This document shows, piece after piece, positions 24,091 through 33,340 of a DNA stretch of 64,000 nucleotides (position 1 is the stretch's first letter; every line of letters starts with the position of its first letter). The notes below the pieces were generated by a model, which was not told where the DNA came from, did not search any database, and worked only from the letters and a program-made list of their open reading frames with translations. The position numbers and the translations under genes were made by a program. The stretch comes from Physcomitrium patens (lineage: Eukaryota > Streptophyta > Bryopsida > Funariales > Funariaceae). The stretch lies in NCBI RefSeq assembly GCF_000002425.4, contig NC_037253.1:6730178-6794177 (forward strand). Reading direction: 5' to 3'.

Positions 24091-26151
24091 CTACTTAGTC
24101 AAGGTATTCAAATAATGACCAATATCCAATAATTCTCCTTCATAAGATTCTTCAAGAATTAGCTTGTCTTCTCTGTTGAGATTTGATATTGAATAGAATT
24201 TCAATCCGACGTCATCAATGTCTTCAACCATTTCGTCCTCCCTCTCGTATCTTGCTCGAGATAGCATGTCTGCTACTAAATTATCCTTCCCAGTGATATG
24301 CTTAAATTTTGGATTTAGTGACTTAATATAAGCAATCCATCTCAACATTGCAATATCTGGCGTTGAACAGTTAATAATCATTCCAAGCAATGGCAAGCAA
24401 TCTGTTTCAATTACTACTACTGCCCCAATCAAATAGTCCCTTTCAGCTTTCATAGCCGAAACGACTCCCCAAAGTTCTCTTTTGACTTGCGAATATGCAC
24501 GCTGACGAATACTTAAAACTTTAGCCCCAAATCGAACTGCAAATCTACTCCCATTTGAATCATCTTGACCCACAGTCCATCCAACGGCAATTGGATTAGC
24601 GTCTACAGTAAGAATCACTGGTCTATTGCACTTATAATCAACCTTCCTCAATATTGGAGGTGACATCAATAATTTCTTCAATCTTTGCATTGCCTGAATA
24701 TGCCTTTCTTCCCATTTAAATCGGTAACCCTTGCGTAACAGTTCATATAATGGATCCGCTATGTGAGCAAAATGAGGGATCCAGATTCGATAAAATACAC
24801 ATGCACCCAAAAACCTGCGAACCTCTGTTAAAGAATCACAATCCTCTTTCATCCTTCCAATTGCATCAACTTTAGTCGGATCTGGTTTTCTTCCGTAGGA
24901 TCCACATAAATGTCCAACAATTACAACCTCTCGTACTCCAAATACGGACTTCATACCCGATAATGTAAGATGAACTTCTCCAAGCTGAGTTAAAATCTTT
25001 TCACAATCTTGTATATGATTAACAACATATCTGCGACACTCCCTCGTATCTAAAGTTTCATCCTTGTCTCCTTCTCTGCACCCTTTTATAAGAACATCAT
25101 CCAGAAAAGGCATAGTCTTTTTCGGAATAAAATCTGTCAATACCTTATTCATCCCATTCATCATATGCGCAATTGAGTTGGTCGTGCCTTGAGGAAGAGT
25201 GCACATTCTAACCAATCCAAGTGGTGTCCTCATTGTTGTCATATCTCTACTTCCTTCGGCAAGTTGAAATTGATCATAACCTGAATACAAATCACCCATT
25301 GAATAGATCGCCCTTCCAGCAAACGCCTCAGCAAATTCATCCACAATAGGTCCAATTTCTGCATTCCTGACAGTTACAGCATTCACCGGCTGCATATCTT
25401 GAATAAACCATAGTGACCCATTCTTCTTAGGTACCGTAAACCATCGACTAGAATACGGCGCAAATGAAGGTTCTAATATTTTCATCTTTATCTTTTCTTT
25501 CAATAGTTCGACCAATTTAGGTAAATGTACCCTCGGTACTGGAATCGGTCTTAGATTCCAAGGTACATGCGGTACAGTGAAGATAACCATAGGTGTTATA
25601 ATATTTGGATCCACATACCTAATTTCATGAGATTCGAAAGCAAACGATCTACCTTGTTTAGCCAACATCTTTTTGAAGCAAGTAATTTCCTTCGGCAATA
25701 AAGAACCATCAGAACCAATCTTCAATTCTTCAAAAGTCTCTTTAGTAAACTGATGTCCAATACTCATTGGATCTCTTAAACTTGCTTCTTTTGATGCTTC
25801 TCCCATTTGTTCTTTAGAATCTTCTCGTAATGGTCTAGCAACAGGCTTTACCTTCTTATCTGTCGTTTTATATCTCGTCTCTACAGTGACTTGTGGTGCT
25901 TGAAAAGATTCAAGCCTGCTATAAACCTCTCTCGAATGAATCTCAACAATCTTATCATTATCTCCTAACCCAATAGATGTAATCAATTCCAATGAATCTT
26001 CCAGTCCATTTTCTTCATAAACACCCAAAATCCTCTCATCATCTTGCAATGTACCTATCTTGCGTAATTGTCCTTCAATATCATATAATCTTTTTCTTTC
26101 TTTTCTTTTAAAATCATCAACTTTCTTATACATAATATTTCCATTCTCCAA
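24091..26151 (-). CDS. N reverse transcriptase-RNase H polyprotein segment
   Basis: This 686-codon frame encodes an acidic linker, then RT from about residue 200 (RPIPVPRVHLPKLVELL, FTVPKKNGSLWFIQDMQPVN, YSMGDLYSGYDQF). The catalytic strand reads MPFLDDVLIKG, with FLDD instead of the usual YxDD. RNase H follows at about residues 515-640 (ILTVDANPIAVGW, ELWGVVSAMKAE, VIETDCLPLL, DNLVADMLSRA). The acidic residues expected for RNase H are present. The polymerase converts element RNA to DNA in the virus-like particle. The start is arbitrary, because in a living copy this is internal to gag-pol and a one-base shift near 26,230 separates it from the protease. Confidence 0.88.
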   Translation of the reverse strand: MENGNIMYKKVDDFKRKERKRLYDIEGQLRKIGTLQDDERILGVYEENGLEDSLELITSIGLGDNDKIVEIHSREVYSRLESFQAPQVTVETRYKTTDKKVKPVARPLREDSKEQMGEASKEASLRDPMSIGHQFTKETFEELKIGSDGSLLPKEITCFKKMLAKQGRSFAFESHEIRYVDPNIITPMVIFTVPHVPWNLRPIPVPRVHLPKLVELLKEKIKMKILEPSFAPYSSRWFTVPKKNGSLWFIQDMQPVNAVTVRNAEIGPIVDEFAEAFAGRAIYSMGDLYSGYDQFQLAEGSRDMTTMRTPLGLVRMCTLPQGTTNSIAHMMNGMNKVLTDFIPKKTMPFLDDVLIKGCREGDKDETLDTRECRRYVVNHIQDCEKILTQLGEVHLTLSGMKSVFGVREVVIVGHLCGSYGRKPDPTKVDAIGRMKEDCDSLTEVRRFLGACVFYRIWIPHFAHIADPLYELLRKGYRFKWEERHIQAMQRLKKLLMSPPILRKVDYKCNRPVILTVDANPIAVGWTVGQDDSNGSRFAVRFGAKVLSIRQRAYSQVKRELWGVVSAMKAERDYLIGAVVVIETDCLPLLGMIINCSTPDIAMLRWIAYIKSLNPKFKHITGKDNLVADMLSRARYEREDEMVEDIDDVGLKFYSISNLNREDKLILEESYEGELLDIGHYLNTLTK

Positions 26152-26228
26152 AATACCAATAAAACTCGCATCAAAGGCACCTTCATCTCGCGAGAGTACC
26201 TCCTCTTTTGTACTTCCATAATCTCGCT

Positions 26229-27137
26229 TTACAGTGGTACCTCCCCAAAATCCTTAAATCCTTCAACAATCTTTGGCAATGGTTTCTCCCTCAACCTATC
26301 TCGATTCCTTTCATGGTTAGGAGGTACTGTTAGAAATTGTACAGCTTTCTTCTCATCTTCACTCCGTACCCTTGCATAAGCAGAACCATTGTCAAGTACT
26401 TTTGTTTCCATCCGTGTTGCCGTGATATAAGGTTGTCCTAACATCAACGGATAAGACGTTGTATCTTGAACGAAGAAATGTTGCTCCGTCGCAACATCCC
26501 CAATCCAAATTTTGACATCTGGACAAGCTCCATATAATTCGCCCCATGTGTTATTAGCTGCTCGTATTGCCCATCCATGTTCCATATCAATTGGTCATTT
26601 TTGCTTCTTATAAAGATCTTTAGACATGAGATTTATTTCAGAACCATGGTCCACCAAAGCAACTATTGGTTCTTCTATATCTCCTACCTTCACCAATACC
26701 TCAGTAGTTGCCCTTGTACAATGCTTTCGAGTATAATGGCTCAAAGTTTCCATTTCCTTGTCACTAAAATCTTCGAAACATACTCGTTGATTATATCCAT
26801 TCTTTTCATTTGTTGGTTGCTTGTAACCAATATCAACTTCTTCTTCATCTCTATATATTCTTGCATCAATAGCATGACTCATTCCAGATTCGCCCATTAA
26901 TTGCCTCTTTCGCTTAATGCTGTCAATGATAACATCATTAAACTCCTTCTTTGCAGTTCCCAAGACTTCTTTCAATGTGAATTCCACCTTAGCGTTTAAT
27001 ATACGTTCTTCCAACACCCCTTTCAAATTTGTTGCCGCTTCAATGTCAGAAAGTAGCTTATAAGCAATTGATTTGCCCTTATCTTTTGTCTCCGTTGTTT
27101 TTTCTCCCAATGATGCTGAGGTATCTTTTACAGGCAA
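26229..27137 (-). pseudogene. N aspartic protease region
   Basis: Two in-phase pieces, 27,137-26,595 and 26,585-26,229, are separated by a single stop. The first ends with EEPIVALVDHGSEINLMSKDLY, where the retropepsin triad reads D-H-G rather than D-S/T-G. The second carries QDTTSYPLMLGQPYITATRM, the C-terminal strand. The D-H-G form may be normal in this lineage (my recollection of related elements, not verifiable here). Confidence 0.75.
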
Positions 27138-27221
27138 TTCTTGTGAAGCTGCCTCCCGAGCCTTGTCTCCTCGAGTTTGCCTCTTAAAAGAATTTCCTTC
27201 TCTAGTATCATCAAAATTTCC

Positions 27222-28601
27222 TCATCTTTTTTCTTCCATCAAAGCTTCATGTTGGCTCTTAGCAATATATGCATGAACTAAAAGAGACTCAACAGGATCC
27301 TCCCAACCTGTTCTACCTCGTATTATAGCTACAGTTCTCAATAACGCTTCTCGAGGTAATTTCCCTTCTTGCATTGTAGAAACGGCAGAAGCCCAAAACT
27401 CACTAGTTTTCGTACTTCCACCAATTGCATCATCTACTCTAGCACCATAACTTGCACTTTCTCGTGCTACTGTTTCATGCTCTTTTAAGTAATCTTGAAC
27501 CAATGCTCTCATTCCTCCCTTGCAAAAATTGGTTTGAAGAAGATCCTCTCTATTTTTCAATGCTATCTTCCCATCTTTCCAGCAAATAATTCCCTGCCAT
27601 ATCATATTATTAAATTCATAGCAATCTTTTCTAGTGTGTGAAGCATCATCACACCAAATGCATCTTTGTACATATCCTTGTTTTGAAACATTCTTCGAAT
27701 TGTTTATAGAAGTATTCTCTTCAAGTCTTGCCAATTTGATTTGAAGATCTCGCATTCCTCGTATAATTTCTTCCATACCCATATCTGCTTTCTTTGACAA
27801 GGATGTCGAAGGTTGAACTGTAGGCATTGTTGGTGGTGTTGTACGTACTGGAGCTTTGGGTGCTTATACTGTTTTCGAAATATTGCTCCTATCCTTCCTC
27901 CTTTCTTTTTTTGTAAGCAAATCCACCGCATCTTCAACGTTCTTCCACTTCGTTGTCAATCCTTCATCTTCTTCTTTGTCTTCAAGAAGGGGTTCTAATT
28001 TCTCTTGCAATTCTCCATCAACAGCTTGAAGAAATAGATCAACTTTGTTCGGCTCCAATGTCAATTTTTCTACCTTCGATAATTGAGAGTACTGCCTCTC
28101 AAATTCCCTTAGTAGCTCTGTTGCTTGCAAATTCTTATTGGGCTGTTCAATCCATCCCAGAAACAGCTTCTTAGTAACGCGATCAACATCTTCCAAGAAA
28201 TATTCGTCTTTCAATGCATGTAAAAAATCCTCCCATGAATTCCCATAACGATCCCTAATCGATGTAATGTGGTCCCTTATCTCCGGTATCGTGGCAAGTC
28301 CAAATAGTGCAACCATTTTCTTCTCAGAAACCCGATTTAATTCCATTTCACGAACATAACATCTTAAATACCTTGAAATATTCCTCCCATCAAATTGATC
28401 AATTTTATTGACCACTGCTTGTAATGCTTTGGTTGCCAAAGCTTCCTTTCGATCATTGCTTTGCTGTTGCTGCATTGACAATGAGAAGACTTGAAACAAA
28501 CTAGCAATAGACGGATCCATGTGCATACCTTGTCCTTTAGAAGACTCCCCACCAGAAACTCCTCCCAAAAATCCTTCAAAATTTTTATTTTCGTTTTCCA
28601 T
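27222..28601 (-). pseudogene. N gag with CCHC zinc knuckle
   Basis: A single frame runs from 28,601 (MENENKNFEGF) to 27,222 with one internal stop at 27,864. The capsid-like part has NKIDQFDGRNISRYLRCY and LHALKDEYFLED. The knuckle CIWCDDASHTRKDC (C-x2-C-x4-H-x4-C) lies near 27,625-27,665. After the stop at 27,222 the same frame stays open into the protease, so gag and pol were fused in one frame. Confidence 0.82.
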
Positions 28602-28650
28602 AAAAATAAAGATAAAATCAACCGAAATCCAATACGTTCCACCTCAAGCT

Positions 28651-28668
28651 TTCACGTCGGGTTCACCA
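28651..28668 (-). other. primer binding site of N, tRNA-Trp
   Basis: The plus strand reads TTCACGTCGGGTTCACCA, identical over 18 nt to the 3' end of plant cytosolic tRNA-Trp(CCA) with its CCA tail (from memory of that tRNA). It lies 5 nt inside the 5' LTR, the correct place and orientation for a minus-strand element. Confidence 0.8.
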
Positions 28669-28673
28669 CTTTT

Positions 28674-29958
28674 TGTCATATTACGTGCTTTCCTGCTCGA
28701 GAACGCGCCGGGAATTTGGCTGTAGAAGGTAGTATGGAGATTCGCCGATAGTCAAGCAGTCTATCAGTTTTGACTGCTGGAATATAAACGACTGCAACAA
28801 TGTACCGTAAATCTATACGGATGCTCTTTGACTGCTTATCGAAGTCCTTTTTGCCCCAGCCGATAGGTCTCTAGACGTTACAGAGAACCCCGAACAACCC
28901 AATCTGCTAATCTCCGATACCGATTTCTACTTACGATCTTGTATCCACTGACTGTCTTGTTAGATTAACCCAATAAATTTCATTTACTTTGCATACTCAA
29001 TCCTATAGACACCCTTTTAATCCTTCAGTCACAGACGTAACTCGATTTCACAAAACAGTCAAGAGTATTCAAACCCACTTCATTAAAAATCCCGATTCAC
29101 CATTACAATACTGACTTCAGCAGCGATTGCCTCAGTCTTCCCAAAACTCTACGAAGAAGAAAAATCCAAATTCTATGTCTTTCCTTCCCCGACCCAAAGC
29201 ATGAAGCTCCTTTTCTCTAATCCCCTTGATCTTCAAAAACCTCCAATGAAAACCGAACTAGTAACCTTACAAAAGCTTGAAACTAGCTCCCCCCGATTCC
29301 CAGAGAAAAAAAAAAAAAAAAAAAAAAAAAAAACCCCCTTCAAAACTATATCCCCCCTAACCTTATCCTCTGAATTTCTTCAATCTTCCGTCTTAGATCC
29401 GGAATTGGCTCCCGCCGTCAGAGCTTAGATCCAAAATTGGCTCACGTCATCAAGGCCTTCTCCTCCGTTTTTACCTTTAAGAGATCCATTTACCGAAAAC
29501 AACGTTCCCTGAAACGGCACAGAGAATAGGATAGCTTGAAACAGAATCGAAATCCCGTAATCGGGACCACATTGAGTCGCCCGACCAATTCAGGTCCCAT
29601 ATTGAGTAAGATGCTCGTAATAACCTGGATGTTTCCGTAATTGGGTCTGCATTGGGTTGCCCGGCCAATTCAGGTCTCATATTGGGTAAGAGGACCCAGA
29701 TTGGATTCTTGAAATTGGATCCAATTGGCTCTTCGAACCCGTCGTGTGAATTGGTCCTTCTCTTCCTGCGGACTCCCGTTATTGGAATTGAATGGAGCAT
29801 TTCAGTATGCCCCGAATGACTGTAACGGGGTGACTGAACCTGGCCACTCAGTATTTGTACAGGAGTTGGTCGATGCTCCCAATATTCGAGGTAACTGAAT
29901 ATTAATAAAATTCCCCTTTCTTTTTATTTTCACTGTATACTCGTGTTACAACACGACA
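28674..29958 (-). repeat. N 5' LTR (right copy)
   Basis: TGTCATATTACG to CACGACA on the plus strand, collinear with 21,646-22,937. The A-run is shorter (about 26, near 29,307). The target duplication CCGT follows at 29,959-29,962. Confidence 0.92.
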
Positions 29959-29962
29959 CCGT

Positions 29963-30780
29963 CTTGTGTTAGAAAAGCTACGAAGTGTTGGACTATATGC
30001 AAAACTGGAAAAGTATGTATTTCATATACCTCAAGTCAAATTTGTTGGATATATTATTTTCAATAGAGGCCTTTTTATGGATCCAAAGAAGATACAAACA
30101 ATCATCGATTGGGCAAAGTCAAAAATTGTATGTGATGTTCAATGTTTTTTTAGATTTTCAAACTTCTACAAAAATTTTGTTAAAAATTACTCAAAGATTG
30201 TTGCTCTACTTACACAGTTGACATGCAAGGACAAACTAGACTAGGGCCTCAAAGCAAAGAAAGCTTTTGAAAGCTTAAAAGATGATTTCATAATAGATTT
30301 AATTTTGATACATCCAAATTTCAACAAGTCCTATTTTACGGAGATTGATGCCTCAGACTTTGCATTGAGAGCATTTTTATCATTATATAGAAAAGATGAT
30401 AAACTTCATCTAATTGCATTCTATTTTTAAAAATTCTCATTAGTAAAAATTAATTACAAAATCCACAATAAAGGACTACTTGCTATTATAGATTCTTTCT
30501 AAAAATGGCACCATTTTTTTAAAGGCACCTTTTATTAAAGTGATTGTATATACAAATCACAAGAATTTTGAATACTTCATGTCAGCCCGAGTATTGAATC
30601 ATTGCTAAGAACATTGAAGTATATACAATCATGATTTGATTTTTCCATCACATATTGATCCGAGAGCCAACAAAGGTTATCAGATGCATTATGAAGAAAT
30701 TCCTACTTTGAACCAAAAGAAGGTGAGGCAACATATAATCAATAATAGGCAACCTTGTTAAAACTTGAACAATTTCATCT
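29963..30780 (+). pseudogene. C1 RT 3' part and RNase H
   Basis: It reads VGLYAKLEKYVFHIPQVKFVGYI (RT thumb), then DPKKIQTIIDWAK and FLRFSNFYKNF equivalents. RNase H begins near 30,335 with FTEIDASDFALRAF. Stops interrupt it from 30,241 on. Confidence 0.78.
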
Positions 30781-30799
30781 TTGAGCAACCAATGTATCA

Positions 30800-32250
30800 A
30801 TGCATGTGAATTTATCATTTCTTGATCAAATTTGTAAAGCTTCAAACATGGACCTTCTTGTTCTTAATATCAAGCATCTTGCCAACAACCTTTCTGAAGA
30901 ATCTTTTAAATTCAAGTATGAAGACTACTTGTTCTTTGAAGAACTTTTGTTCGTTTTTGAAGGACCAACTTGCCTACGCATTCTTCAAGTATGCCATGAT
31001 TTCTTTACATTTGAATATTTTGGATTCAACAAAACCTTGGAACTTTTGTCTAGAGACTTTTAATGGCCTAAAATGTGAAAGGACATTAAAGAATTTGTAA
31101 TATCATTTAATACTTGTTCAAGGTCAAAAAACTCTTGACATCGGTTATATGGACTTCTTCAACTCCTTCCTATTCTAAGACAACCATGGACATCTATCTC
31201 TATGGATTTCATTATAGATTTCCTACCATCAAACTTATTTGATACTATCTTTGTAGTTTTTGATCGATTGACTAAGATGGCATATTTTATATCTTATAAA
31301 AAATCAATCACTAGTGAAAAGATGGCAAGACTATTTATTAACAATGTCTATCATTACCGCAGGTTTCTAAACGACATTGTGTTAGATCGTGGGCTACAAT
31401 TTGTATCAAGGTTTTGAAAGGCACTTTTTAAGATTCTTAAGATTTACATCAACCTTTTCTCTACATTCTACCGTCAAATTGATGGCCAAAAGGAGCAAAT
31501 CAATAAAATTCTTAAATAATATTTGATGTACACCATCAACTATCAACAAGACAATTGGACTTCCTACTTGTCATTGATGGAGTTTGCATATAATAACACA
31601 ATCCATCCATCTATACAACAAATGTCATTCTACTCAAACTACGGTCATCATCCAAAGTTGGATGTCATAGAGTCTTCAAAGTCGACAAATCTAGCAGTAG
31701 AGGAGTTGACTATGAAGATGGCCAAACTTCAAGCAACCATGAAGACTCATCTAGAAAGGACTCAACAATATTATAAGCTATTGGTAGATGAATTGAGGAA
31801 GGAACATTGTCCATTCCAAGTTGGTGACAAAATATGGTTTCTTCAGCACAATATAAAAATTAACAGGCCATATGATAAGTTGGACTACCAAAGGTTGGCA
31901 CCATTTGTGATTCAGAAAAAAATTAATTACCGAACTTATCGCTTGGAGTTACCTTCATCTATGAAGATTCATCTAGTCTTTCATGTTTTACTTTTGAAAA
32001 GGTATAAAGAATCGAACATACCAGGTCCAAGACAACCACCACCTTCTATGGTTGAAATCAATGATCATATTAAATTTGAGATAGAAGAGGTATTAGATTC
32101 AAGGATAAGACATGGAAGGCTTGAATATTTGATCCATTGGCGTGGATATGATATCAACAATTGCACATGAGAACTAGATGGCAATCTTATAAATGTACAA
32201 ATGAAGGTTCGAAAGTTCCATCAACAACATCCATCTAAACCAAAAGCAGC
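30800..32250 (+). pseudogene. C1 integrase and chromodomain
   Basis: The zinc-binding segment is reduced (CHDFFTFEYFGFNKTLELL near 30,990-31,060). Core: MDFIIDFLPSN at 31,202 supplies the first Asp and IVLDRGLQFVSRF near 31,375 the second. A stop after that splits off the Glu-containing part (QIDGQKEQINK near 31,480). The frame 31,523-32,170 contains the beta-barrel (QVGDKIWFLQHNIK, LAPFVI) and then a chromodomain (EVLDSRIRHGRLEYLIHWRGY) that runs past a stop at 32,168. Chromodomains direct chromovirus integration to heterochromatin. Confidence 0.85.
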
Positions 32251-32832
32251 AAAATGAAGAATAGTAGCTTAATAAGATGGCTTTACCATGAAGATTCTTA
32301 ATTCTTGGCTTAATAAAGAAAGGAAGGAGGCAACCTCTCAAGAGGCAATTATTGTCAAATATTTAGAATATTATAAGTCAGTAGTTTGAGTTCACAACCA
32401 TAGCCTATTTATATTCTTTTGATCTTTTCTATTTTATATGATATAGATAGTCAAGAGATAGATGCCTTGCCAATCATACCATCTCAATTAAGTAGCTCGT
32501 AGAGACAATCCCAAGATGAAGAGCCGCTTGAACCACAAAGACGTCAAAGGATACCTAGTAATTATGTTTGAGGTAGAACTTACCTAAGAAGGACGTCCAA
32601 AAAGAATGTTTGTAGGACAATTCCATAATGAAGATGCCAAAGTTCATGCTTGGTCACAAGTAGAAGACTTAAAGCACTATCAATGGCTATAAGAGCCTAT
32701 GAACCATTTATCTTGCAAAAAATAACTAAAATATATAGTAAACACCATACAACAGATCTTCAACTTCTTGTACATATACTAGCTTGTTTCAACTTTGCTT
32801 CTCAGAGACCTCGAAGCTAAAAGAAGAGGTGA

Positions 32833-33259
32833 TGTCACAGACATACAATTGAAGGTTCCAAAAAGTTCTAGAAGGTTCCAGAAGGTACTAGTAGGTTCTA
32901 AGAAGGCTCTTGAAGCTTTTAGGAGATTCTAGAAGGTTTTAGAAGGTTCTAGTAGATTCTAAGAAAGTTCTAGAAGGTTATAGGAGGTCTTAGAAGGATC
33001 TAAGAAGCTTTAGATGATTTAGGAAGCTGCTAAAGGAGAATCTTATACTTGTTTTATTTTCAAGCCTAATAGAAACTTCTCAAGAAGCTTTTTAGGACCT
33101 AGTATATATATGAGTTGAGGTTGAAGGAATCCTCAGTCTTGACAACTCACTTCTTGTAGTTTAGCTACGACCTATTATCTTGTATCCAGTTGTTGTTATA
33201 ATGTCTAGCTAACTCCATTTCTTGATCTTGAATCCTTATCTTGTATATAGTCCCTAACA
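32833..33259 (+). repeat. C1 3' LTR
   Basis: TGTCACAGACAT to CCCTAACA, matching 16,778-17,198. The U3 is a GTTCTAGAAG-type array. TATATATA lies at about 33,103-33,110. Confidence 0.85.
32865..32884 (+). promoter_or_regulatory. four-unit heat shock element, C1 3' LTR
   Basis: GTTCTAGAAGGTTCCAGAAG is a perfect nTTCn-nGAAn-nTTCn-nGAAn array. In-register but partly mutated units extend it from about 32,851 to 32,975. It lies about 220 bp upstream of the TATA box, in U3 where enhancers of LTR transcription sit. Confidence 0.7.
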
Positions 33260-33340
33260 TTATTCTTGCTTCTATATGTACTATCTAACTAGAAGCTATA
33301 TAGCAATATTTTTCACAACATTGCAAAACATGAGAAATCT

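Larger units (their letters stand above)
21646..29958 (-). mobile_element. Ty3/gypsy element N, full-length but defective
   Basis: An 8.3 kb element has 1.29 kb LTRs, a 4-bp target duplication, a tRNA-Trp primer site next to the right (5') LTR and a purine tract next to the left (3') LTR. Minus-strand frames run gag, zinc knuckle, protease, RT-RNase H, integrase. Lesions are in-frame stops in gag and between gag and protease (27,864, 27,222, 26,595), a frameshift near 26,230, and an integrase N-terminal deletion with a catalytic substitution. By eye the LTRs differ at roughly 30 sites, mostly transitions, so it is the youngest insertion here. The pol dialect (FLDD, DHG) differs from the chromoviruses around it. 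Confidence 0.92.
16778..33259 (+). mobile_element. Ty3/gypsy chromovirus C1 with two nested insertions
   Basis: The LTRs are at 16,778-17,198 and 32,833-33,259. Near-identical 5-bp flanks (ttact / ttatt) look like a target-site duplication in family D sequence. The native element is about 6.2 kb once the solo LTR (18,013-19,936) and element N (21,646-29,958) are removed. Coding order is gag, protease, RT, RNase H, integrase, chromodomain. Coding is broken by stops in several places but much better preserved than A1, A2 or C2. The purine tract AAAAGAAGAGGTGA precedes the 3' LTR. Confidence 0.9.

Noticed and set aside
28651..28668. tRNA-Trp gene fragment
   Set aside because: Only the 3' 18 nt including the non-encoded CCA match. 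Position next to the LTR shows a primer binding site, not a tRNA gene.
22456..29800. Matching 107-codon minus-strand ORFs at 22,456-22,779 and 29,477-29,800
   Set aside because: They lie at the same place in the two N LTRs, so their similarity is explained by LTR identity. No domain is seen.
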